Made by a program: the position numbers and the translations under genes
Shown here: positions 8,472 to 14,971 of the stretch, one piece after another
Numbering within the stretch: the stretch's first letter is position 1
Layout of the letters: every line of letters starts with the position of its first letter
DNA from: Micromonospora inyonensis
GTDB taxonomy: Bacteria > Actinomycetota > Actinomycetes > Mycobacteriales > Micromonosporaceae
Assembly (NCBI RefSeq): GCF_900091415.1
Contig: NZ_FMHU01000002.1
Location: 1-64,000 of the forward strand
Length of the DNA stretch: 64,000 nt
Reading direction: 5' to 3'
Notes under the pieces: generated by a model
The model's database searches: none
Seen by the model: only the letters and a program-made list of their open reading frames with translations
What the model was told of the DNA's origin: nothing

Positions 8472-8502
8472 CGCCCCCACTGCCTGCGTGGCGGTGGGGG
8501 CG
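8472..8502. terminator. 13-bp hairpin upstream of the GNAT promoter
   Basis: CGCCCCCACTGCC (8472-8484) pairs with GGCGGTGGGGGCG (8490-8502) with one T-G wobble and loop TGCGT. It lies four bases beyond the operator and would stop minus-strand transcripts leaving the translocase gene. With 7597-7636 it brackets the GNAT/HTH cassette. Confidence 0.7.
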
Positions 8503-8681
8503 CTTCGTGCTGTCCGAGCCCGGACGTCGGTGGCCTGCTGGTCGGGCACCCCACCGCCCTCGGGCGTGGCCGGTGCCGTCGGAGTGGCCGCGTCGACCCG
8601 GTCAGCGTGCCGGCCCTGCGGCGGGTGGGGCAACCCTCGACGCCGCGCCTGTGGATAACCCTCGCATCTTGTGGACAGCAG
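8503..8681. other. Non-coding stretch with two DnaA-box-like sites; candidate origin or transfer locus
   Basis: Between two strong hairpins there is no credible gene. TGTGGATAA (8650-8658, the reverse of TTATCCACA) and TGTGGACAG (8670-8678, the reverse of the actinobacterial-type CTGTCCACA) lie in the same orientation 20 bp apart. The octamer AACCCTCG occurs at 8632-8639 and 8657-8664. A plasmid-type origin, or the cis-acting transfer site that often lies at the 3' end of traB genes, would fit here. Two boxes alone are weak evidence. Confidence 0.35.
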
Positions 8682-8714
8682 AGCGCCCCGCCACCGTGCT
8701 GGTGGCGGGGCGCT
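8682..8714. terminator. Terminator of the translocase operon
   Basis: A perfect 14-bp stem, AGCGCCCCGCCACC at 8682-8695 and its complement at 8701-8714, with a five-base loop. It starts nine bases after the translocase stop codon on the minus strand. Confidence 0.8.
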
Positions 8715-8722
8715 TCTGGGTG

Positions 8723-10678
8723 TCACGCGGCGAGACTGTGCGCCTTCTCCGTTGCCGTGTACCGGGCCGCCGGGCCCTTGCCGGTCTTCGTCAGGTAGCC
8801 GTGCGCCTGCAACTCGGACGCGAGTTGGTAGAAGCGGCTCGACCCCAGCCCGACGGCCTCCATGACGTCCTTCGGCTGCTGACGGCCACCGCCCACCGCG
8901 TCGAGGATCCGCCGGTGGCTGTCGGACAGGTCGAGCGTCGGCGGCTCCATCGACCCCGGCCACACCGGGAACACCACGTCCTCCAGCAGTTCTGCCACGA
9001 CCTGCGGAGGGACGCCCGTCGCGGTGGCTGCCGCAACCGAAGGTGACACCGGCGGCGGGGTGTGGATGCCGGCCTGTCGCTGCTGGCGGCGCTTCAACGC
9101 CTCCGCCTTCGCCTTCACCCGTACAAGCTTCCGCTCGTCGTAGGCCGGACCGAATGCAGCAGCTTCCGGCGGGGACAAGGACAGCCAGCGAAGCTGCTTC
9201 GGCAGAGTCTCCACCTGCTCGTCGGTGACCCGAAAGCCCCGGAACGCCGCACCACGCGACTCGTCGACCATGCGGGCGTAGCCGGGGATGTCGGGGAAGT
9301 CACGCGGATCGTAGGGCAGCTTGAGCACGTCCTTGATCGACCCGCTCTTGATGCGCAAGACCACCCCGTTGCCGGTGAGGAGAGCGCCTCGCAGTGCGTC
9401 GGCGGCGTCGCCGGTGCCGAACGCCCGGTTGAGGTTGGCGGACTGAGTGGCGGCGATGACCGCGAAGCCCACCTTCCGGAACTCGGTGATCATGTTGGCG
9501 ACCGTGTACTGGATGTCGTCGTGCTCGAAGAACTTGTGGCACTCGTCGATGACCAGGATCAGGCCGGGACGGTCCTCGGTCGCGGTGAACCCTTCCAGGT
9601 CGTCCAACAGCATGTCGTCGAAGCGGGCTTCGGCTACCAGGTGCAGACCAGCGAGCATCGTGCGGAGCTGGTCGGCGGTGCCGGCGAAGTAGTCGCAGTG
9701 ATCGCGTAGCAGCTTCGACGACGCGCCGGTTTCGCCGTGCCCGTCGGCGAAGAACACCGCCGTCGGCGTTGAGGCGACGACCGACATGACGATGCCTTCC
9801 ATCATGCGGGTCTTCCCCGACCCCTGAGCGCCGACGAGGAAACCGCCCCAGATGGAGTTCGACGAGTACACCCGCCACTGCGCGTACCCGTCCCCGTCGA
9901 CGTGTGGGCCGAGCGCCACCTTGCCGGTCGTCGGGTTGTACGCCTCCGGGCCGGGCCACACGTTGTCGCGCTTGAGCACGGGAGCGGCTTCCAACACGGT
10001 CACCCGGATGTACGACTGGTCGCGGCTAGGGTGGTGCTCCACCACCAGCTCGTCGGTGGCGCGCAAGCCGAGGCCGGTGCGGATCTTCCCAGCCGCGCCG
10101 GTGACGGTGGCGAGCTCCTGCTTGCCGGGAACGAGCTGCACCGTGAACCGAGCACCACCCTCCACCGGTTTCTCGTCCATGGCCACGGAGCCGGTGAGGG
10201 CGGCACCAGGGCCAGCGAGGTTCGCCTTCCACCGCTGCACGTACGGACGCTCGTCGACCTTCCGGCGGGCGGGGCCGGGGTCGATGCGGTGCTCCCGCCA
10301 CCAGTGCAGGGCCAGGCCGTACCCGAACGCCATGAGGATGCCGACCGCGCCGAGGCTGAGGCCGGTGACGGTGACTCCGGTGAGCCAGCCGGCGGCTGTG
10401 GCGATGAACGCCACCGCGCGGGCGGTGGCCTTCGGGCCGAACACCCGCCGCTTCCGGGACACGACCGCGGCGGCGACCACAGCGACGACGAAAGCGGTGC
10501 CGGCCACGAACTGCGCCACGGTGGCCTCGTCGCCGGTGAGGTGCACGGCGGTGCGGGCGGCACCGGCGGCGAGAACGAGCGCACCCACGGCGACGTGAGG
10601 TGCCCTCTGTGCGGACAGGTCCACGCGTCGTGCTCGGGTGGGGGCGTCCGGTCCGGACACCACGGTCTTGGTGGTCAT
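8723..10678 (-). CDS. FtsK/SpoIIIE-type DNA translocase, TraB/TraSA-like conjugation protein
   Basis: A 651-residue membrane ATPase. The start is ATG 10678 behind GGGAGA; the open frame runs 81 codons further upstream but that stretch is Pro/Arg-rich and non-coding in character. Hydrophobic segments lie at about 29-46, 57-73 and 86-125. Then come the motor domain with Walker A GAQGSGKT (283-290), Walker B LILVIDE (373-379) and sensor-like AATQSANLNR (409-418). The C-terminus (about 580-651) is a winged helix like the FtsK gamma domain. In actinomycete plasmids and AICEs one such protein moves double-stranded plasmid DNA between cells after binding short repeats (clt). A chromosome-segregation FtsK would be longer, with a bigger membrane part. 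Finding this gene in a phage genome with complete structural genes is the oddest feature here. Confidence 0.85.
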   Translation of the reverse strand: MTTKTVVSGPDAPTRARRVDLSAQRAPHVAVGALVLAAGAARTAVHLTGDEATVAQFVAGTAFVVAVVAAAVVSRKRRVFGPKATARAVAFIATAAGWLTGVTVTGLSLGAVGILMAFGYGLALHWWREHRIDPGPARRKVDERPYVQRWKANLAGPGAALTGSVAMDEKPVEGGARFTVQLVPGKQELATVTGAAGKIRTGLGLRATDELVVEHHPSRDQSYIRVTVLEAAPVLKRDNVWPGPEAYNPTTGKVALGPHVDGDGYAQWRVYSSNSIWGGFLVGAQGSGKTRMMEGIVMSVVASTPTAVFFADGHGETGASSKLLRDHCDYFAGTADQLRTMLAGLHLVAEARFDDMLLDDLEGFTATEDRPGLILVIDECHKFFEHDDIQYTVANMITEFRKVGFAVIAATQSANLNRAFGTGDAADALRGALLTGNGVVLRIKSGSIKDVLKLPYDPRDFPDIPGYARMVDESRGAAFRGFRVTDEQVETLPKQLRWLSLSPPEAAAFGPAYDERKLVRVKAKAEALKRRQQRQAGIHTPPPVSPSVAAATATGVPPQVVAELLEDVVFPVWPGSMEPPTLDLSDSHRRILDAVGGGRQQPKDVMEAVGLGSSRFYQLASELQAHGYLTKTGKGPAARYTATEKAHSLAA

Positions 10679-10757
10679 CGTGTCTCCCTCGGGTGTCCCG
10701 GCTTCCACCGCACGGCGCAGACCGGGGAGGGCCTGCGCCGCACGGCGGGAGTCGGGG

Positions 10758-11051
10758 CTACTCGCCGGTGACGAACCGCTTGTTACCGGCGTCCGGGACG
10801 GCCTGGTACGCCTCGGTGACGGTGGTCTGCTTCGCCAGATCGGCGGCGGCCCGCTCCCACGCGGCAGCGGCCTGCGCGGACATCTCCTGCGCGGTGGCGA
10901 CCGTGGCGATGGTGCCGTCACCGACCTCGAAGTTCCTCAGGGCGGCGACGTACTGCTCGCCACCGGCGGTGGACGCGGCCCGGTGGGCGGCGGCCATGCC
11001 CCGGGCGAACGCGATGGCGGTGGGCAGGCCGGTGATTTCGGCGTTGGACAT
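10758..11051 (-). CDS. Internal in-frame start: separate 97-residue MSNAEI-type protein
   Basis: ATG 11051 lies in the same frame as the longer protein and is preceded by AAGGAGG at ideal distance. A free 97-residue protein (MSNAEITGLP to NKRFVTGE, all-helical, Ala-rich) should therefore be made as well as, or instead of, the fusion. Either two ancestral genes have fused by loss of a stop, or the gene makes two products on purpose. Confidence 0.6.
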   Translation of the reverse strand: MSNAEITGLPTAIAFARGMAAAHRAASTAGGEQYVAALRNFEVGDGTIATVATAQEMSAQAAAAWERAAADLAKQTTVTEAYQAVPDAGNKRFVTGE

Positions 11052-11795
11052 GGGTGCCTCCTTGATAGTGGGGAACATTGGGATGACGGTGGCGAGCGGC
11101 TGGGTGTCAGCCGGGTCGCTGGTCGGGCGGTTGTGGAACTCGTCGGCGAGCTGATCCCACGTCTTGCCGGTGGTGTGGGAGGACAGCCACCCGCACCGGT
11201 CGCAGTTCTGGTCGGCGGTGTCCGAGCTGGTGGGGTCGCCCGGCCAGCAGCGAGTGCCGATGATCCGGCCGTCGAAGCAGCCGGGCCGGTTGCATCGAGC
11301 GCGGCTGTCCGACTGGTCGGGGGTGGTGACGTCCGGTTCACAGACGGGGCAGCGGGTGGAGCCGTCCGACTGGAGGGACAGGAGCACAAGGTTACAGCGG
11401 GGGCATGTCGGGTTGCCCTTGGTGAGCAGGTCCATCTCGTCGGGGGCGGGGGTCAGCCAGTCCGGCTCGGCGGCCGGCTTGGTGTCAGCGGCCGGCTTGG
11501 TGTCGGCGGGTCGCACCTCGGCAACGTCGAGCATGTCGTCGACCGGCTGCCGGGCGGCCTTGGCCTTCGCCCGTCGATTCTCGGTGTGCGCCACCAGCGC
11601 GTCCGAGCGCAGGTCGGCGAGCCAGTCACGGGTGCCGTACCGGGGCTGGCCCTGGACCGGCTGACCGGCGGCGAGCGCCTTCTGCTTCTTCAGCTCGTAG
11701 CGGGGGTTCGGCTTCCCCGACCACGCGTACAGCACGTCCTGCGTGGCCGTCTTCGCCATCCAGGTCAGCACCCAAATCCAGAACAGGATCTCCAC
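10758..11795 (-). CDS. Transfer-module protein: membrane helix plus zinc ribbons fused to an MSNAEI-type domain
   Basis: A 345-residue open frame from GTG 11795, three bases after the previous stop. An N-terminal hydrophobic helix (2-14) is followed by KPNPRYELKKQKALAAG and PRYGTRDWLADL, a pattern I associate with proteins next to traB in streptomycete plasmids. Cysteine pairs at 131/134 and 149/152, and 168/173/183/198/201, could form zinc ribbons. The last 97 residues are a helical Ala-rich domain that has its own ribosome site (next entry). Likely a membrane-anchored partner of the translocase; the exact role is unknown. Confidence 0.65.
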   Translation of the reverse strand: MEILFWIWVLTWMAKTATQDVLYAWSGKPNPRYELKKQKALAAGQPVQGQPRYGTRDWLADLRSDALVAHTENRRAKAKAARQPVDDMLDVAEVRPADTKPAADTKPAAEPDWLTPAPDEMDLLTKGNPTCPRCNLVLLSLQSDGSTRCPVCEPDVTTPDQSDSRARCNRPGCFDGRIIGTRCWPGDPTSSDTADQNCDRCGWLSSHTTGKTWDQLADEFHNRPTSDPADTQPLATVIPMFPTIKEAPMSNAEITGLPTAIAFARGMAAAHRAASTAGGEQYVAALRNFEVGDGTIATVATAQEMSAQAAAAWERAAADLAKQTTVTEAYQAVPDAGNKRFVTGE

Positions 11796-11798
11796 GGG

Positions 11799-12173
11799 TT
11801 ACCGCCCCGCCCGCTGCATGGTCTTCGTCGACACGAGGAACGACACGGCGACGGCGGCCAGGGCGAGGCCGACGGTGGTCGTGCCCACCCAGTCTCCGAG
11901 GGTGTCGTTCGCCCACCCCCACAGGTCGCCGAGTCGGGCGTTGATCCAGTCGGGGATCGTGCCGTTGATCGACACGATCAGCGAGGGCAACACGAACGCG
12001 CCGATCACCGCGTACTGGTTCGGGACGCGGTCTTTGGCGATGTCGATGGCGATGATGATCAGCGCGCCGAGGGCGGCGACGACCAGGACGGTTGAGGCGA
12101 GGCCAACGCCGACCAGGCCAGCGCCGCCGATGACGGCGAGCGCGAACCCGATCCAGGCCAGAGGCTTCATCAT
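11799..12173 (-). CDS. Membrane protein of the transfer module (Spd-like)
   Basis: A 124-residue protein with a GAAGGAGA ribosome site, about three membrane helices (about 5-25, 27-45, 95-115) and a loop containing PNQYAVIGAFVLPSLIVSIN. Small multi-span proteins encoded beside traB are the rule in actinomycete conjugative elements, where they help DNA spread through the mycelium. Assignment rests on context. Confidence 0.6.
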   Translation of the reverse strand: MMKPLAWIGFALAVIGGAGLVGVGLASTVLVVAALGALIIIAIDIAKDRVPNQYAVIGAFVLPSLIVSINGTIPDWINARLGDLWGWANDTLGDWVGTTTVGLALAAVAVSFLVSTKTMQRAGR

Positions 12174-12193
12174 GGTGATCTCTCCTTCGGGGG

Positions 12194-12676
12194 TTAGAGG
12201 AACAGCCAGAGCGCGAACGCCACGCCCGGCTTGACGACGTGCTCGACAGCCCAATCGGCCGGCGGCAGCTCGGACAGGAACTTGACGGTCAGCGCGGTGA
12301 CGATCAGCCGGGCGGGCCGCGCCACGATCCACTCGCGGATCCGCGACCAGGTGAGGTAGGGGATCGCCACCAGGCGGGCGTAGGCCATGCCGGCGAACCG
12401 GACCGGCCCGTCGTGGCGGGACGTCCACGGGGCCCGGTCGGCGTACGCGCGGATCTGGTCGATGCCGGGGGCCTTCTCGGTGAGCGGTGACGGCAGCGTG
12501 AAGTACGCCTTGACAGCCTGCCACCGCCGCACCCCGGCGTCACCGTCGGTAATCGGAGAGTGGAGAGTTTCCGGCTTGCCTGCCGGGGTTTCGCGCTTGA
12601 CGGGGGAGGGTCGGAACTGTCCAGTGGAGAGTGGAGAGTTACGCAGCGTGGGCCTGTGGCCGTTGGTGACGGTCAC
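12194..12676 (-). CDS. Membrane-associated protein of the transfer module
   Basis: A 160-residue protein. GTG 12676 overlaps the preceding stop as GTGA, which I prefer to an in-frame ATG four codons upstream. Residues 1 to about 45 are polar and repetitive at DNA level (see repeat 12,555-12,640). The C-terminal half has hydrophobic stretches around 115-130 and 145-160, ending FALWLFL. No catalytic motif. Spd-like by position. Confidence 0.55.
   Translation of the reverse strand: MTVTNGHRPTLRNSPLSTGQFRPSPVKRETPAGKPETLHSPITDGDAGVRRWQAVKAYFTLPSPLTEKAPGIDQIRAYADRAPWTSRHDGPVRFAGMAYARLVAIPYLTWSRIREWIVARPARLIVTALTVKFLSELPPADWAVEHVVKPGVAFALWLFL
12555..12640. repeat. Two copies of a GGAGAGT tandem heptamer pair
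   Basis: GGAGAGTGGAGAGTT occurs at 12,555-12,569 and again at 12,626-12,640, 71 bp apart. Each is two tandem GGAGAGT heptamers. They lie inside the 5' part of a coding gene with no obvious protein-level reason, and could be binding sites for the translocase or a plasmid protein. Confidence 0.5.
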
Positions 12677-12798
12677 GCCGACCACCATCCGAGCGCCACG
12701 GCGACCATGCCGACGGTGAGGAACAGGGCGGCGAGGCCGACGAGGAATCCGGGTCCGGCGTCACCGCGACGGTGCGCCCGGTTGGTGTAGTGGGACAT
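12673..12798 (-). CDS. 41-residue single-span membrane protein
   Basis: Starts MSHYTNRAHRR at ATG 12798 and contains one membrane helix (about 18-38, GFLVGLAALFLTVGMVAVAL). Its TGA overlaps the next GTG, so translation is coupled. A basic N-terminus suggests the helix enters with its start inside the cell. A small transfer-module protein of unknown role. Confidence 0.65.
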   Translation of the reverse strand: MSHYTNRAHRRGDAGPGFLVGLAALFLTVGMVAVALGWWSA

Positions 12799-12832
12799 GA
12801 TGAGGGTCCTGCCTCTCTCTGTGGGTAGGTGA

Positions 12833-12877
12833 CCCGGGGCGCGGCGCTGCTTTGGTCGGCGGGGGCCGCGCCCCGGG
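12833..12877. terminator. Long hairpin inside the transfer operon
   Basis: CCCGGGGCGCGGC (12,833-12,845) pairs perfectly over 13 bp with GCCGCGCCCCGGG (12,865-12,877). It lies four bases after the stop at 12,881 and upstream of the 41-residue gene, so it could attenuate the distal genes, including the translocase. Confidence 0.6.
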
Positions 12878-12880
12878 GCG

Positions 12881-13030
12881 TCATCGGGTGGTGGTCTTGG
12901 CGGCGATGCGGTCGAGGGCGTCGGCCACGTGGACCAGTCCGGCGTCGCGGATCTGCTGGCGCACGCGGGCGTGCTCGGTGGGGTCGGTGGTCGTGATGAG
13001 CCGGCGCTCGAGTTCGGCGAGCCGGGTCAC
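12881..13030 (-). CDS. 49-residue charged helical protein, unknown
   Basis: Reads MTRLAELERRLITTTDPTEH and ends AAKTTTR. GTG 13030 overlaps the stop of the preceding gene (GTGA). It is almost entirely predicted helix with alternating charge, like short coiled-coil partners. No family recognised. Confidence 0.6.
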   Translation of the reverse strand: MTRLAELERRLITTTDPTEHARVRQQIRDAGLVHVADALDRIAAKTTTR

Positions 13031-13230
13031 CGGGAGGCCTCCGTCTCGAAGCGCTGCCAGCCGGTGACGGTCAGCCCCGGCTGGCCCGTCTGGGTGCGCA
13101 GGTACGACTGGATGGCCTCGATGTCGGCGGGGCTCTGGATGCCGGCCGGCAGGGTGATCGACGTCCAGCCGCGGCTGGACCTGGTCACGAAGCTGACGAA
13201 GTGGGTCGGCGGCGCGGTCGTAGTGGGCAT
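13027..13230 (-). CDS. 67-residue protein, unknown
   Basis: ATG 13230 with GAAGGAGA ahead of it. The sequence MPTTTAPPTHFVSFVTRS is followed by a small mixed alpha/beta body (PADIEAIQSYLRTQ, then GLTVTGWQRFE). Similar small proteins accompany plasmid transfer genes in actinomycetes, but I cannot name a family. Confidence 0.6.
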   Translation of the reverse strand: MPTTTAPPTHFVSFVTRSSRGWTSITLPAGIQSPADIEAIQSYLRTQTGQPGLTVTGWQRFETEASR

Positions 13231-13232
13231 GA

Positions 13233-14480
13233 TCAGTTCTCCTTCGTCCCGGCCAGCTCGTGGGAGTGGCCGTTGACCTTCTGAGCGGGTGGCTGCGCCA
13301 CGGTGCGCAGTTGAGTCAGGTGCCGGCGCAGCGTCGCGTCCGGCACGCCGGCAGCGCGGGCCGCGCCACGGATCGAGTCCTTCTTGCGCAGGACCGCGTC
13401 GGCGGCCTGCGCCAGGGCCGCGTCACGGTCGGCAGGCGGGGCGCTTACCGGGCGCCGCATCACCACCTCGCGAGTGCGCCGCTGGGGTGCGTCGTACCGC
13501 GTCAGAGTGGAGGTGACCTGCGGTGACGCAGGCTGCGCGGACTGCGCCACGGGCGCGTCATCTGGCTGCGCCACCGGTGCGTCAACCCGAGCCGGCTCGT
13601 GCGTCACCGGCAGGGCCGGCGGCGCGTCAACGGGCCCGCCGAGGGTGGCCGGTGACGCGGGTGCGGCGGGGTGCGCCAGGGCCGGCGCGGTGAGGTTCAG
13701 GTCCGCGATCCGCGGTGCGCCATCCCACGGCTTCGCCTCGCTGGCGTAGTCGACGAGAACCCCGATCAGCCACGCGACCACGGCCGCGCCGACCGCCCCC
13801 ACCGAGTGCGCCAGGGCCTCACCGAGCGCCGTCACCGAGTCGTGCTTGCCGGTCCAGCCGCCCAGCAGGTTCAGGGCGACGGAGAAGAACAGCGCGCCCC
13901 ATTTGGCGACGTCCGCCCGCCGGTCGGTTTGCCCACCGGACATCCGTAGGACCGACCCGGCGAGGATGATCCCGACCGCCACCGCGATCAGCAGCGGCTC
14001 CACCCCCCACGCGGCCCACCAGCCGGCCGAGCCCCGCTCCAGGTCCAGCAGCTCGACCATGCCCCGCTGCACGCCGGGCGTGGAGTAGGCGGCGAACCCG
14101 GCCACGAGGGGCAGGCCCAGCAGCAGGGCGTACCGGCGCACCCCGGCCACCCGCAGCGCCCGCACCTCGGCGGACCGCTGAATCTCGGCGCGGATACGGG
14201 CTCGGGTGCCGGACCGGGCGGCCCGCCGGTACAGGGCGGCCAGCTCGGCGCCCTCGATTTCGTCGCGGTCGCGTTCGCGGCGGGCCCGCCGGCGGGTCGT
14301 GGACTGCTCGTCGACGGCGGCCAGGGCGTCGCGGTGCTCGGCGTCGAGGCGGCGGCGCTCCTGCTGGTCGGTGCGCTGGACGTCGATGATGGCGCGTTCT
14401 TCGGCGAGGGCTGCGGCCAGGTCCTTGGCGGTCTGGGCCGGCTGCTGGCTCCGGTCAGTCAGCTTCATGCCGGTCATCAT
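13233..14480 (-). CDS. Multi-span membrane protein with C-terminal HTH, DUF2637/SpdB-like
   Basis: About 415 residues, counted from ATG 14480; ATGs at 14477 and 14468 are alternatives, and no strong ribosome site is present. Residues 1-110 are a highly charged coiled coil. Four hydrophobic segments follow (about 117-133, 157-178, 193-210, 220-245), as in the DUF2637/SpdB membrane proteins of actinomycete plasmids. After a Pro/Ala-rich linker (about 260-340) the end carries a helix-turn-helix (ADAVLRKKDSIRGAARAAG, VPDATLRRHL). A DNA-binding membrane protein would suit tethering of plasmid DNA for transfer. It heads the leftward transfer operon. Confidence 0.65.
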   Translation of the reverse strand: MMTGMKLTDRSQQPAQTAKDLAAALAEERAIIDVQRTDQQERRRLDAEHRDALAAVDEQSTTRRRARRERDRDEIEGAELAALYRRAARSGTRARIRAEIQRSAEVRALRVAGVRRYALLLGLPLVAGFAAYSTPGVQRGMVELLDLERGSAGWWAAWGVEPLLIAVAVGIILAGSVLRMSGGQTDRRADVAKWGALFFSVALNLLGGWTGKHDSVTALGEALAHSVGAVGAAVVAWLIGVLVDYASEAKPWDGAPRIADLNLTAPALAHPAAPASPATLGGPVDAPPALPVTHEPARVDAPVAQPDDAPVAQSAQPASPQVTSTLTRYDAPQRRTREVVMRRPVSAPPADRDAALAQAADAVLRKKDSIRGAARAAGVPDATLRRHLTQLRTVAQPPAQKVNGHSHELAGTKEN

Positions 14481-14485
14481 GGCAC

Positions 14486-14517
14486 AGAGTTGCCAGAGTT
14501 CCAAAGGTTGCTAGCCT
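14486..14517 (+). promoter_or_regulatory. Divergent control region with head-to-tail AGAGTTGCC-like repeats and a rightward promoter
   Basis: AGAGTTGCC (14,486), AGAGTTCC (14,495) and AAAGGTTGC (14,503) follow each other at 8-9 bp; a fourth, AAAGTTGC, lies at 14,587. TTGCCA (14,490-14,495) and TAGCCT (14,512-14,517), 16 bp apart, read as a rightward promoter overlapping the repeats. A protein binding here could control both the transfer operon and the excisionase-like gene. Confidence 0.55.
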
Positions 14518-14617
14518 TCACGACATGTCGCCACCCACCGCTCCCGCGCTCGCCCTGCCCTGTCTGCGATCATCGAGAGACTCGCCAAAGTTGCGAGCGT
14601 CGGCAGGGAGGGCGACC

Positions 14618-14830
14618 GTGGACTCAGATTGGCTCACCGTGAAGCAGGTGACGGATGTCGTCCAGGCTGCCGGCTACCCGGACAAGGTCGACACGATTCG
14701 CCGCCGCGTCGATGCCGGAAAGTTCGGCGAGCAGGGACAGGACTGGTACCGGTCGGAGAGCGGCTACCGGTTCGTGCGGCGGGCCGCGGTGGAGGAGTTC
14801 ATCCGACGTCGCCGAGCTGGCGACCAGTAG
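14618..14830 (+). CDS. Excisionase-like small DNA-binding protein
   Basis: A 70-residue protein from GTG 14618 behind GGGAGGG. WLTVKQVTDVVQAAGYPDK followed by DTIRRRVDAGKF and VRRAAVEEFIRRRRAG matches the winged helix of the excisionase/MerR-like HTH_17 group. An earlier ATG at 14525, seven bases from a -10 box, would add 31 Ser/Pro/Arg-rich residues; I consider it less likely. It could be the directionality factor of the serine integrase or a regulator of the transfer genes. Confidence 0.6.
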   Translation: MDSDWLTVKQVTDVVQAAGYPDKVDTIRRRVDAGKFGEQGQDWYRSESGYRFVRRAAVEEFIRRRRAGDQ

Positions 14831-14842
14831 CCCACGCAGAGA

Positions 14843-14873
14843 ACCGCCCCCGGCCAGCAGGCGCGGGGGCGGT
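14843..14873. terminator. 10-bp hairpin after the excisionase-like gene
   Basis: ACCGCCCCCG (14,843-14,852) pairs perfectly with CGGGGGCGGT (14,864-14,873), 12 bases after the stop codon. Confidence 0.75.
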
Positions 14874-14905
14874 GGTGTGTCCAGGGTTAGGTTGAGCGGC
14901 CACGT

Positions 14906-14965
14906 ACCTGGGGGCCCCAGGATCCCCGGACCCCAGGTTGTCAACTCCGGCGTCGTTCGTACGGT
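14906..14965 (+). promoter_or_regulatory. Leaderless promoter and CCTGGGG operator of the GntR gene
   Basis: CCTGGGG at 14,907 and the inverse CCCCAGG at 14,915-14,921 form a palindrome; a third half-site, CCCCAGGT, at 14,931-14,938 touches the -35 box TTGTCA (14,938-14,943). The -10 TACGGT (14,960-14,965) follows after 16 bp and lies six bases from the GTG start. This is what an autorepressed regulator would show. Confidence 0.65.
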
Positions 14966-14971
14966 TCGCCC

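Noticed and set aside
10679-10921. 81-codon upstream extension of the translocase
   Set aside because: Pro/Arg-rich noise; ATG 10678 has a ribosome site at correct spacing and a normal N-terminus.
12639-12884. 81-codon frame on the minus strand over the transfer hairpin
   Set aside because: It crosses the strong stem at 12,833-12,877 and reads as low-complexity, while the 41-residue membrane protein in another frame is coupled to its neighbour.
14525-14617. Earlier ATG for the excisionase-like protein, seven bases from a -10-like box
   Set aside because: It would add 31 low-complexity residues outside the domain; GTG 14618 has GGGAGGG. It is kept only as an alternative.
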